From Collinsella sp. (GTDB lineage: Bacteria; Actinomycetota; Coriobacteriia; Coriobacteriales; Coriobacteriaceae), in assembly GCA_019419505.1 (NCBI GenBank), contig DXZS01000006.1, positions 8,041 through 72,040 on the forward strand: DNA of 64,000 nucleotides, written 5' to 3'. Shown one piece after another: positions 34,663-42,909 of this stretch. Each line of letters begins with the position of its first letter. Position 1 is the stretch's first letter. The position numbers and the translations under genes were made by a program. The notes beneath the pieces were generated by a model. The model was given only the letters and a program-made list of their open reading frames with translations, did no database searches and was not told the DNA's origin.

Positions 34663-35616
34663 ATGATTCTATCGTTGGCCCCTATGGAGGGGATTACCGG
34701 GCATGTGTTCCGTCGCTTGCATGCGGAGTGCTTTGGTGCGCTCGACTGCTACTACACGCCGTTTTTGCCGCCGCCGCGGGTGGGAAACCGCTTTGGCGGC
34801 AAAGCGTTTAAGGAGATCGATCCTGCCAATAACCAGGGGCTCAACGTAGTGCCTCAGCTGATGTCTAAGAACGCGGACGAGTTTGTGTGGGCGGCACAGG
34901 TGCTCGCTGACATGGGCTACCGCGAGGTCAATCTCAACTTGGGTTGCCCTTCGGGAACGGTTGTCGCCAAGGGCAAGGGCTCGGGTTTCTTGCGCAATCT
35001 CGACGAGCTCGAGGCGTTCTTAAGCGATGTGTGCGAGCGGTCGCCGTTGCCGGTGTCGGTAAAGACCAGGCTGGGCCTGGAGAATGACGACGAATACGAG
35101 CGCGTGCTCGATCTGTATTGCCGCATGCCGCTGGCGGAGCTGATTGTGCACCCGCGCGTACAAAAGGACCGCTATACGGGCTCGCCGCGCAAAGAGTTTT
35201 ATGGCGAGACGTTGGAGCGGGCACCGTTTCCCGTGGCATACAACGGCGACATTTTTGATCTTGAGGACATGGATGCGCTGGTGGAGGCCTATCCCGGTAC
35301 ACGCCATGTGATGCTGGGGCGCGGCCTGCTCGCGAATCCCGCTCTGGCCCGTATGGTCAACGGCGGCCCTGCTGCCACGGCAGCCGAGCTGCAGCGCTTC
35401 CACGACACGTTGTTCGCGGCCTATGCAGAAGAGATTGGCGGCAACGCGGTCTTTCGCATGAAGGAGTGGTGGTTCTACGCCAAGTGCGCCTTCGCTGACC
35501 CCGCTACCGTTCACAAGCTCGTGCGTAAGACCAAAAAGGTCGACGAATACCGCGCCGCCGTCGAGCGGGTCTTTCGCGAGCAGCCACTCGCACCCATAGC
35601 TCGCTTCCGCGGCTAG
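34663..35616 (+). CDS. dus: tRNA-dihydrouridine synthase family protein
   Basis: A 317-residue FMN-dependent Dus enzyme. It starts MILSLAPMEGITGHVFRRL (FMN binding), with catalytic Cys95 in VNLNLGCPSG, KTRLGL near 137, LIVHPRVQKDRYTG and YNGDIFDLEDMDAL, then MLGRGLLANPAL. It reduces uridines to dihydrouridine in tRNA. The exact site specificity cannot be told from sequence; this short Gram-positive-type form is common in Firmicutes and Coriobacteriia. No operon partner. Confidence 0.92.
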   Translation: MILSLAPMEGITGHVFRRLHAECFGALDCYYTPFLPPPRVGNRFGGKAFKEIDPANNQGLNVVPQLMSKNADEFVWAAQVLADMGYREVNLNLGCPSGTVVAKGKGSGFLRNLDELEAFLSDVCERSPLPVSVKTRLGLENDDEYERVLDLYCRMPLAELIVHPRVQKDRYTGSPRKEFYGETLERAPFPVAYNGDIFDLEDMDALVEAYPGTRHVMLGRGLLANPALARMVNGGPAATAAELQRFHDTLFAAYAEEIGGNAVFRMKEWWFYAKCAFADPATVHKLVRKTKKVDEYRAAVERVFREQPLAPIARFRG

Positions 35617-35622
35617 TTAGAC

Positions 35623-35668
35623 ATCGGGGACGTTCTTTAGCGACTAGTCATTTAAGAACGTCCCCGAT
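35623..35668. repeat. Palindromic element with GGGGACGTTCTT arms
   Basis: ATCGGGGACGTTCTT (35623-35637) and AAGAACGTCCCCGAT (35654-35668) form a perfect 15-bp stem. The loop contains the small palindrome GACTAGTC. Related copies are at 45838-45891 and 58121-58234. Confidence 0.85.
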
Positions 35669-35684
35669 GACTACCCGCAAAAAC

Positions 35685-35739
35685 TGTACACCAGCATCCA
35701 AAGATGTCGAAAAATGTCGACTTTGGATGCTGGTGTACA
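35685..35739. repeat. 19-bp perfect inverted repeat
   Basis: TGTACACCAGCATCCAAAG (35685-35703) is mirrored exactly at 35721-35739. The 17-base loop itself holds two copies of TGTCGA. It lies 17 bases after the previous palindrome, downstream of Dus and the convergent glutaredoxin gene, without a clear U-tract. Confidence 0.8.
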
Positions 35740-35786
35740 TGTTTGGGTCGTATGGGTTGGGGCCCTGGACGGACAGAGCGTGCGTA

Positions 35787-36032
35787 CTAGAGCAGGTTTT
35801 CCTGCACCCACGCGATGATGTCGCTCGATTCGTAGAGTGGTTTGCCGTCGATGAACAGGCAGGGAACCTGGCGTTTTCCGCCGACGGCGATGAGTGTCTG
35901 TTCGGCATCGGAATCGGTCGAGATATTGCGCTCGGGAATGGTCACGCCGTTATCGGCCAAAAAGTGCTTGACCTTTAAGCAATACGGGCAGCCGGTCATA
36001 ACGTACAGCGCGAGCTCGTGATTAGTAGCCAT
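35787..36032 (-). CDS. Glutaredoxin
   Basis: An 81-residue glutaredoxin with the dithiol active site CPYC (Cys15, Cys18), the cis-Pro segment RQVPCLFI and the C-terminal ESSDIIAWV. It reduces disulfides in the cytoplasm with glutathione or another low-molecular thiol or via thioredoxin reductase. The ATG at 36032 follows GGAG; the longer frame lacks a site. It stands alone, 50 bases after the TipAS-type regulator on the same strand. Confidence 0.92.
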   Translation of the reverse strand: MATNHELALYVMTGCPYCLKVKHFLADNGVTIPERNISTDSDAEQTLIAVGGKRQVPCLFIDGKPLYESSDIIAWVQENLL

Positions 36033-36083
36033 AGGTCTCCAATCGGTTGAGGTTTTGATTGAAATACCCAAAGCCGCCGCGGT

Positions 36084-36911
36084 CTATGCGCGCGTCAACG
36101 AAGACTCGATGGCCTGGACCAGAAACGCCGTGGCTCCGGTGGCGCAGGGCTTGTCGTAGTAGTCAACAAAGCGCTGGTCGGCAAGATAACCGTGGGCGAG
36201 GCCCAGGTACGCCTCGTCTTGGGGCTCGCATCCCCAGTTGAGAGCAATCCAGCGACGATGCATCGCGACAAGCTTACGAGCCTCGTTGCTCTCTGGGTCG
36301 CCAATGCCCATGGCAATTGAGAGCTGGCCCAGAATAGCGCGTTCAAGTTCCTTCATGTCGTTCCATGTCTCGGGGTCCATGTCCAGCAACGCTTCGTTTG
36401 CTGCATCGATAGCCTCATCGCCGTAGCGCGCCCGCGCCTCGGCACCGTAGCGCGCCTCGTTTTCCTGCATGGTGCGCCAGCGCTCCAGTTGCGGCAGGAC
36501 GGCGCCCATGAGCGAGACGGCTTCGTCGAGCGACATGCCGGTGTTTTGTGCCAGGCGCGGGGCACAATCCTCAATCATTGCCTCCATGGTGGTGTCATAG
36601 GTGTACTTGCCGTGGTCGTAGCACCACTTGCAGTAATGATCGGTCGCGGTGCCCGTGGCATCGGTGCCGCAGTCGTCGGGCGTGAGTATCATGCCGCAGC
36701 TCTGGCAATAGTGCTCAGGCATTTCGAGCAGGTGGGACAGCGGTTCTCCGGTTACGGCGGCGATGAGCTTCATCATGTCGATGCCCGGTGTGACCTCGCC
36801 GCGCTCCCACCGGCTGATGGCCTGGCGTGTGACGAAGAGCTTAGCGGCAAGCTGCTCTTGGGTAAGGTGATGGGCGCGACGGACAGCAATGAGCTTTTCT
36901 GCAAAGGCCAT
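36084..36911 (-). CDS. XRE-HTH regulator with zinc ribbon and TipAS-like domain
   Basis: A 275-residue regulator. Residues about 5-60 are an XRE helix-turn-helix (LTQEQLAAKLFVTRQAISRW). Next is a zinc-ribbon segment, CQSCGMIL then HYCKWCYDHG, of the 'putative zinc ribbon' type. The C-terminal half resembles the TipAS antibiotic-recognition domain (ARYGDEAIDAANEALLDMD, then LNWGCEPQDEAYLGLAHGYL, ADQRFVDYYDKPCATG). TipAS domains bind thiopeptides and other drugs and switch transcription. The AAAGGAG site precedes the ATG. Its target is not evident. Confidence 0.88.
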   Translation of the reverse strand: MAFAEKLIAVRRAHHLTQEQLAAKLFVTRQAISRWERGEVTPGIDMMKLIAAVTGEPLSHLLEMPEHYCQSCGMILTPDDCGTDATGTATDHYCKWCYDHGKYTYDTTMEAMIEDCAPRLAQNTGMSLDEAVSLMGAVLPQLERWRTMQENEARYGAEARARYGDEAIDAANEALLDMDPETWNDMKELERAILGQLSIAMGIGDPESNEARKLVAMHRRWIALNWGCEPQDEAYLGLAHGYLADQRFVDYYDKPCATGATAFLVQAIESSLTRA

Positions 36912-37052
36912 AGCGGCTCCTTTCTGCTGGTTGATGGCTTAAGTATACGCGGCGGCAGGCGCCCTTCCAAGCAACCGTTGGTTGCACGACGGGGGACCGC
37001 GGCGAAGAATTGCGCGCAACGCCCCACGCCTCCATGCCGTACAATGACCGGC

Positions 37053-37790
37053 ATGGAACCTATCGCACGCATACATACCGACCTGCCGCAGAAGTTCGGC
37101 ATTCCGCGCAACAGCTTTTTGGCGCCCCATCTGCAGGGACGAATCTTTTTTGAGCCGGAATTTGCCTCCAATGCAGCGGTTGAGGGCCTGGACTCCTTCT
37201 CTCACCTGTGGCTGCTGTGGCGCTTCGAAAACGGAACGCCCGGCGGCACGGCTAAGGATATTGCCGTCGACGCTAAAACGCAGGACAGGTCCGGCACCAA
37301 CGCAAAATGGTCGAAAACCGTGCGCCCGCCGCGTCTGGGCGGAGCCGAACGTGTGGGAGTGTTTGCCACGCGCAGTCCGTTTCGCCCTAATCCCATCGGG
37401 CTCACCTGCGTCAAGCTTGATCGTGTCGAGCTCACCGACGATGGCCCCATCATCCATGTGTTGGGGGCCGACCTGCGCGACGGTACGCCCATCTACGACA
37501 TCAAGCCCTACATTCCGTTTGCGGACTGCCGCCCGGATGCGACCGGAGGCTGGATCGAGGATGCTCCGTGGCAAGAGCTCGATGTTGAGTTTCCGCAAGC
37601 ACTGCAGGATAAGGTCCCGCCCGCAAAGCTCCTCGGCTTGGTCGAGGTCCTTCGCCAAGACCCGCGCCGCGCGGGCAGCAAGCACGAGCCACACCGCGTC
37701 TATCATCTGGCTTACGCCGGGCTCGACATATCGTTTACGGTCGATGAAACCCAGCTAACCGTAGTTGCCGTCAACGACGCGCAAGACTAA
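37053..37790 (+). CDS. trmO: tRNA (adenine(37)-N6)-methyltransferase TrmO
   Basis: A 245-residue TrmO/YaeB-family enzyme: PIARIHTDLPQKFGIPRNSF, LDSFSHLWLLWRFE, the family block GVFATRSPFRPNPIGLTCV and DIKPYIPFADC. It N6-methylates the t6A37 base of threonine tRNA with SAM. I place the start at the ATG of MEPIAR; the ATG three codons upstream (37044) is also possible, and neither has a strong ribosome site, so a leaderless or weak start is likely. Monocistronic. Confidence 0.92.
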   Translation: MEPIARIHTDLPQKFGIPRNSFLAPHLQGRIFFEPEFASNAAVEGLDSFSHLWLLWRFENGTPGGTAKDIAVDAKTQDRSGTNAKWSKTVRPPRLGGAERVGVFATRSPFRPNPIGLTCVKLDRVELTDDGPIIHVLGADLRDGTPIYDIKPYIPFADCRPDATGGWIEDAPWQELDVEFPQALQDKVPPAKLLGLVEVLRQDPRRAGSKHEPHRVYHLAYAGLDISFTVDETQLTVVAVNDAQD

Positions 37791-37902
37791 CCAGCCATTC
37801 GTCCGCACCCGTCAAATTAAGCGCCAAACCCCGCGCCAAAACCGCCCACGCTGGTGGACAATAACGCCTGCCAAAACAATCAACTTTGCACGGGAGTCCA
37901 GC

Positions 37903-39117
37903 ATGAAATACGACTTCACTTCAATCATCGACCGCCACGGCATGGACGCCATCGCCGTTGACTCTTGGGGTGAGATCCCCGGTATGGCCCCGAACGCACC
38001 CGACGAGGGCTTCGACCGCATTCCCATGTGGGTGGCCGACATGAACTTTGCCACGGTGCCCACGGTCCAGGAACACATCATTCAGCGCGCCCAGCACCCC
38101 ATGTTTGGCTATTTCAATCCGCGCTCCGAGTATTTCGACCGCATCATCGAATGGCAGAGCCGCCGCAATGGCGTCGAGGGCCTGCGCCCTGAACATATCG
38201 GTTACGAAAACGGCGTGCTGGGCGGTGTCGTGTCGACGCTGCGCGCGTATGTCCAGCCGGGCGATGCGGTGCTGGTCCACAGCCCCACCTACATCGGCTT
38301 TACCAAGTCCATCGAGGCCGCGGGCTATCGTATTGTCCATAGCCCGCTTAAGCTCGACGATCAGGGCGTGTGGCGCATGGACTTTGAGGACATGGAGTGC
38401 AAACTCGCCCAAAACCACATCCATGCCGCGGTGTTCTGCTCGCCGCACAATCCCTGCGGCCGCGTATGGGAGCGCGACGAAATCGAGCGCGCCATGGACA
38501 TCTATCGCCAGCACGATTGCGTGGTGATATCGGACGAGATTTGGTCCGATATCATCCTGCCGGGGCACAAGCACATCCCGACGCAGTCGGTGAGCGAGGA
38601 TGCCCGCATGCGCACGGTTGCCCTCTATGCGCCGAGCAAGACGTTTAACCTGGCGGGCCTTGTCGGCAGCTACCACATTGTCTACAACGAGACGCTGCGT
38701 GACCGCATCTGCGCCGTGTCCAACAAGACCCACTACAACGAGATGAACGTCCTCTCCATGCATGCGCTTATCGGTGCCTACCAGCCGCAGGGCTATGAGT
38801 GGGTGGACGAGCTCAATCAGGTGCTTGCCGGCAATATCGAGTACTTCTGCAATTACGTGGACGAGCATTTTGAGGGCGTGTCCTATTCACGTCCGCAGGG
38901 CACGTACATGGTGTTTCTGGACTGCACCGAGTGGTGCCGAGAGCATGGCCGCGATATTCAGTGGCTGCTCGATGAGGGGGCACGCGTGGGCGTGGGGTAT
39001 CAGGACGGCCGCCCGTTCCACGGACCCTGCCACATTCGCGTGAATCTGGCGCTGCCGCTTTCGCGCGTAAGGGAGGCGTGCGACCGCCTGGACCGCTACG
39101 TTTTTAATGCACGGTAA
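37903..39117 (+). CDS. MalY/PatB-family PLP-dependent C-S lyase
   Basis: A 404-residue class I aminotransferase-fold enzyme of the MalY/PatB type. It has RIPMWVADMNFA near the N terminus, CSPHNPCGRVW, SDEIWSDI and the PLP Lys246 in APSKTFNLAG, with the C-terminal arginine in CHIRVNLALP. The family cleaves cystathionine and other cysteine conjugates to thiol, pyruvate and ammonia; in gut bacteria this can release H2S. The ATG at 37903 follows GGGAG. Upstream in-frame extension has no site. Confidence 0.92.
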   Translation: MKYDFTSIIDRHGMDAIAVDSWGEIPGMAPNAPDEGFDRIPMWVADMNFATVPTVQEHIIQRAQHPMFGYFNPRSEYFDRIIEWQSRRNGVEGLRPEHIGYENGVLGGVVSTLRAYVQPGDAVLVHSPTYIGFTKSIEAAGYRIVHSPLKLDDQGVWRMDFEDMECKLAQNHIHAAVFCSPHNPCGRVWERDEIERAMDIYRQHDCVVISDEIWSDIILPGHKHIPTQSVSEDARMRTVALYAPSKTFNLAGLVGSYHIVYNETLRDRICAVSNKTHYNEMNVLSMHALIGAYQPQGYEWVDELNQVLAGNIEYFCNYVDEHFEGVSYSRPQGTYMVFLDCTEWCREHGRDIQWLLDEGARVGVGYQDGRPFHGPCHIRVNLALPLSRVREACDRLDRYVFNAR

Positions 39118-39261
39118 GTGAGCACTGCATGCGGGGCCTTCTGCCAAGTCGGCTGGAAGGTCCCACACGGTAAAGCGCCTGTAACCATTGGGTACTCGTG
39201 TGGTTTTGTTTGCTATTATCTTTAACCATTTAAGTCTGTAAACAGGATCGTATGGAGCTCG

Positions 39262-40131
39262 ATGAAAAGATCCCGTCGCTCGGTTGCCATTTCGTTGTTT
39301 GTTGCGCTTGCAGTGGCGAGCGTCTTTGTCGTAGCGATAGCTGGCTGCTCCGGGTCGAATGACGGAGCCTCGACGTCTGCATTAGAAGGTCTGGACGCCT
39401 CGCAAGTCAAAGACGACGACCTTAAGACGCTCAACGTCGGAAGCGACCTCTATCCACCGTTTGTGTATACCGACGAGTACGGCGATATCGTTGGCCTGGA
39501 TGTCGAGATATTGACCGAGGCTTTGGCTCGCATTGGTTACAAGCCAAAATACCAGCTGATCGACTGGGAAAAGAAGAAGGAGCTGCTGGCGAGCGGCGAA
39601 CTCGATTGTGTCATGGGCAGCTTTAGTATGACGGGTCGCGAAAACGAATATCGTTGGGCCGGCCCGTACCTTGCGAGCCGCCAGGTGGTCGCGGTCGATC
39701 CCCAGAGCGATATCTACACGTTTGCCGATCTTGAGGATAAGATCGTGGCGGTTCAGTCCACCACCAAGCCCGAGGACATTTTGCTCAATCGCATAAATGA
39801 AAACGTTCCGCAGATCAAGGAACTCTACAGCTTTTCGGACGGTTCATACCTGAACCCGGCGCTCGTCGAGGGCCTGGTCGACGCTATCGCCGCGCATGAG
39901 TCCTCGTTCCTCACCTACGAAAAAGACTATGGTGTGACATATCGCATTTTGGATGAGCCGCTGCTAGAGGTCGGTTTGGGCACCGCTTTCGATATCAACG
40001 ATACGCGTGGCATCGACGTCAAGCTCACTCATGCCTATCAAGAAATGCTTGCCGATGGCACCATGGAACGCCTGGTGTCAAAGTACTTTGATGACCCTTC
40101 GCCATTTTTGAATATGGAGGGCCTATCATGA
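39262..40131 (+). CDS. Substrate-binding lipoprotein (SBP_bac_3) paired with a kinase
   Basis: A 289-residue lipoprotein with a lipobox Cys29 (VVAIAGC) and a periplasmic-binding type 2 amino-acid domain: LNVGSDLYPPFVYTDEYGDIVGLDVEILTEALARIG, VMGSFSMTGREN and the closing VGLGTAFDIN. Its last four bases overlap the next gene, a hybrid histidine kinase, and there is no permease gene, so it most likely delivers a ligand signal to the kinase rather than feeding a transporter. Confidence 0.9.
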   Translation: MKRSRRSVAISLFVALAVASVFVVAIAGCSGSNDGASTSALEGLDASQVKDDDLKTLNVGSDLYPPFVYTDEYGDIVGLDVEILTEALARIGYKPKYQLIDWEKKKELLASGELDCVMGSFSMTGRENEYRWAGPYLASRQVVAVDPQSDIYTFADLEDKIVAVQSTTKPEDILLNRINENVPQIKELYSFSDGSYLNPALVEGLVDAIAAHESSFLTYEKDYGVTYRILDEPLLEVGLGTAFDINDTRGIDVKLTHAYQEMLADGTMERLVSKYFDDPSPFLNMEGLS

Positions 40132-42320
40132 TCGATGCGCCCGACCACGCTGCTCAGGAGCGGGGCAATCGTTCGGCAGGGGCATGGCTCCTTGTCGCTC
40201 TGCTGGGGATAGCGCTCTCGGTTGTTGCCGGCATGATGAGCTACGGTTACACGACGGCCCAAGCCGAGCAGCGCTTTGCCGACGTTGTCGATTACGTGGC
40301 GACGCAGAGCCTTTCCTACGATGCATTCAACAGCGCCTATACAACCAAAAACCTGATTCGCGTTATGGAGATCGCCGGAGAGGCTGCCCGCGATATGGAG
40401 CGCGACGGTTCGGTGGATAACGCCATGCTGGAGCAATACGCCGACCAGTTCAACGTGAGCGCGCTGATCGTGACGGACGCATCGGGCAATTTGGTGTCCG
40501 AGTCCTCGACGGGCGATGTGGACTACGGGTCGCTCGCTACGTATCTCAAAGAATCACCCGTGCTTGAGGTGGCAACTCATCCGCTTAAGTCCTATACCGC
40601 CCGCATCACGCTTGCGGATGATTCGGTCGCAGACATTGGCTGCGTGACTCGGCAGGATGGCGAGGGCATTGTTATCGCGGTAAGGCATCAGAGCGCGAAA
40701 GCGGTTGCAAGCAATACACTCAAACTGCAGAGCTTGCTTGATGGCTATGAAACCATCGATAGCGGCAATATCGTGATCGAAAGCGACGGCAAGGTCGTTG
40801 CGACCAATGCCGTTGAACCCACCATTTTGGGCGTATTCAATCTGCCTGCAACGGATGTCTTTATTGTCGACGGTATTAAGGATCGATGCCTGGCTGGTAA
40901 GGTCAGATTGGTCAACGCCGACGGCGAGTGGTATTTGGGCACATTTGGAAAAGCGCACAAATTCTATGTGTACACCTATGCCTCGGCGCAGCGCTACTTT
41001 GAGGTCGCCGCGGCTGTTGCCGCCGGCGTGCTGGTGCTCTACGGCGGTGTTATAGCCGTTGTTGTGACGGTGCGTCGCCGCGCTGATCGTCGACGTTTGA
41101 CGGACTTGCTGCAGCAGGAGCGCGACTATGGCGACAAGCTGGCAAAGGCGGCGCGTGAGGCCTCGTCTGCCAACTCGGCAAAGACAGAGTTTCTGCGTCG
41201 CATGAGCCATGATCTGCGCACGCCCATCAACGGCATTCGCGGCATGGTCGAGGTTGGCGATGCCAATGCGGACGATCTGCAAAAGCAGACTGAGTGCCGC
41301 TCAAAAATCTGGACGGCATCGGGACTGCTGCTCGACCTTGCCAACGAGGCACTCGATATGAGTCGCCTGGAGAGCGGACAGGTCGACCTGAACCTCGTGC
41401 CCATAAATTTGGTGGCCCTCAACTGTGAAGTGCGCGATATTCTGGAGCGCCAGGCCGAGGAGCGTCTGGTGACAATTATCTGCGACCAGCAGACGCTTAA
41501 TCATCCCTATGCGCGGGTGAGCGTGACGCACCTCAAGCGCTTGTTGCTCAATATTGCCGGTAATGCCGTCAAGTACAACCGCCAGGGCGGATATGTTCGC
41601 CTGGTGTGCCGCGAGGTGGAGCCAGCGGATGGCGTCCCCGTCTATGAATACACGATCGCCGACAACGGTATTGGCATGAGCGAGGAGTTCCAACAGCACC
41701 TCTACGAGCCGTTTTGCCGCGAGGAGCAGCAAGTGGAAGGCGCTTCATCGGGAACTGGCCTGGGCGCGCCTATCGCAAAACAGCTGGTGGAGCTTATGGA
41801 CGGAACCATGAGCTTTACGAGCGTCTTGGGGCAGGGGACGACGTTTACCATCCGCCTGCCGTTCGAGAAATGCAAGCGCTCCGAGATTCCTCAGGCAGTT
41901 CGCGCGGATGCGGGCGATGGCGATGCGCTCCAGGGCTTGCGCGTTTTGCTCGTAGAGGATAACGATCTGAATGCCGAGATCGCGCAGTTTACGCTCAGCC
42001 GTGCCGGTGCCGTCGTGACGCATGCTAAGGATGGCGAGTCTGCCGTTGAGGCGTTTGCCGCGAGCGCACCGCACGAGTACGACGTGGTGTTGATGGACAT
42101 CATGATGCCCGGTATCGATGGCCTTGAGGCCACGCGTCAGATTCGAGCGCTCGATCGCGAGGATGCCGCGACCACGCCGATTATCGCCGTGAGTGCCAAT
42201 GCCTTTGCCGACGACCGCAGACTTTCGCGCGAGGCGGGCATGGACGCGCACCTGAGTAAACCCGTGAGCTCGCAGGAGCTCGTCGAGGCGCTAGCGCACA
42301 TTGCCGCCGACGCTTCATAA
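40128..42320 (+). CDS. Hybrid histidine kinase with receiver domain
   Basis: A 730-residue membrane sensor. TM1 is about 20-42, a roughly 250-residue extracellular sensing domain follows (Cache-like), and TM2 is about 290-312 (VAAAVAAGVLVLYGGVIAVV). HisKA has His361 in RRMSHDLRTPINGI; the ATPase core shows NIAGNAVKYN, IADNGIGM and GTGLGAPI. The receiver has Asp657 in VVLMDIMMPG. It has no output domain, so phosphate must pass to a separate regulator not seen here. It is coupled to the binding lipoprotein. The kinase at 42910-45714 is a fused version of the same plan. Confidence 0.92.
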   Translation: MIDAPDHAAQERGNRSAGAWLLVALLGIALSVVAGMMSYGYTTAQAEQRFADVVDYVATQSLSYDAFNSAYTTKNLIRVMEIAGEAARDMERDGSVDNAMLEQYADQFNVSALIVTDASGNLVSESSTGDVDYGSLATYLKESPVLEVATHPLKSYTARITLADDSVADIGCVTRQDGEGIVIAVRHQSAKAVASNTLKLQSLLDGYETIDSGNIVIESDGKVVATNAVEPTILGVFNLPATDVFIVDGIKDRCLAGKVRLVNADGEWYLGTFGKAHKFYVYTYASAQRYFEVAAAVAAGVLVLYGGVIAVVVTVRRRADRRRLTDLLQQERDYGDKLAKAAREASSANSAKTEFLRRMSHDLRTPINGIRGMVEVGDANADDLQKQTECRSKIWTASGLLLDLANEALDMSRLESGQVDLNLVPINLVALNCEVRDILERQAEERLVTIICDQQTLNHPYARVSVTHLKRLLLNIAGNAVKYNRQGGYVRLVCREVEPADGVPVYEYTIADNGIGMSEEFQQHLYEPFCREEQQVEGASSGTGLGAPIAKQLVELMDGTMSFTSVLGQGTTFTIRLPFEKCKRSEIPQAVRADAGDGDALQGLRVLLVEDNDLNAEIAQFTLSRAGAVVTHAKDGESAVEAFAASAPHEYDVVLMDIMMPGIDGLEATRQIRALDREDAATTPIIAVSANAFADDRRLSREAGMDAHLSKPVSSQELVEALAHIAADAS

Positions 42321-42322
42321 GC

Positions 42323-42362
42323 ATATGGCCCGGTTCCAAGGTGGGTTGGAACCGGGCCATAT
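42323..42362. terminator. Bidirectional terminator-like hairpin
   Basis: ATATGGCCCGGTTCCAA (42323-42339) and its exact mirror at 42346-42362 form a 17-bp stem with a 6-base loop, between the convergent hybrid kinase and the flavin-fold protein gene. T-rich tails are weak. Confidence 0.85.
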
Positions 42363-42389
42363 TGCTATTGATGAGGCCTGTTGAGGGAC

Positions 42390-42869
42390 TTACTTTTCCT
42401 GAATCTGCTTGCCGCAGAGATGCTCAATCGTAATCTCGTAGAGCTGGACGCCCTTGATGTCCTTGGCGATTTCCTCTTCGACTTCCTCGGCAGAAGGGTA
42501 GTACTTAAGCGCGAGCTGGCGGACTTTGTCCTCGATAAACGCGGGGGTGTCATTCGCCAGGCGACAACGGCCAAAGACGACGGTGCTCATAACGTAGGGA
42601 GCCCAGTCACCGTCCTGGTACCACTCGTTGCCGTAAACGGTAAAGCAGACCTTGTCATCGCGCTTGAGTGCGTCGACCTTGTGGCCAGCCCTGGCGCCAT
42701 GGAAATAAATCTTGTCGTGCTCGGCGTCAAAGAAGTAGTTGACGGGAATGGCGTACGGGTAGCCATCGTCGCCGTTGACGGCAAAGACGCCGCGCTTGCA
42801 GGTGGCGAGCAGTTCGCGCGCTTCCTCGTCGGTGATGGCGCGTTTCTTTCGACGTAAGGGCCTAAACAT
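42390..42869 (-). CDS. Pyridoxamine-phosphate-oxidase-fold protein (NimA-like)
   Basis: A 159-residue split-barrel flavin-binding protein: ITDEEARELLATCKRGVFAV, GYPYAIPVNYFFDAEHDKIYFHGARAGHKVDAL and KVCFTVYGNEWY. These match the NimA/5-nitroimidazole-reductase-related group, in which FMN or heme may bind. It may reduce nitro compounds; many such proteins are general flavin reductases, so drug resistance should not be assumed. Its ATG has a purine-rich site (AAAGGAAGCC). Confidence 0.88.
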   Translation of the reverse strand: MFRPLRRKKRAITDEEARELLATCKRGVFAVNGDDGYPYAIPVNYFFDAEHDKIYFHGARAGHKVDALKRDDKVCFTVYGNEWYQDGDWAPYVMSTVVFGRCRLANDTPAFIEDKVRQLALKYYPSAEEVEEEIAKDIKGVQLYEITIEHLCGKQIQEK

Positions 42870-42909
42870 CGTTGGCTTCCTTTCTGGTCGTGCGTGGTTG
42901 CTGCAAAAA

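Noticed and set aside
42390..42869. Metronidazole-resistance (nim) gene call
   Set aside because: The fold is NimA-like, but many related flavin-binding proteins have no such role; sequence alone cannot decide.
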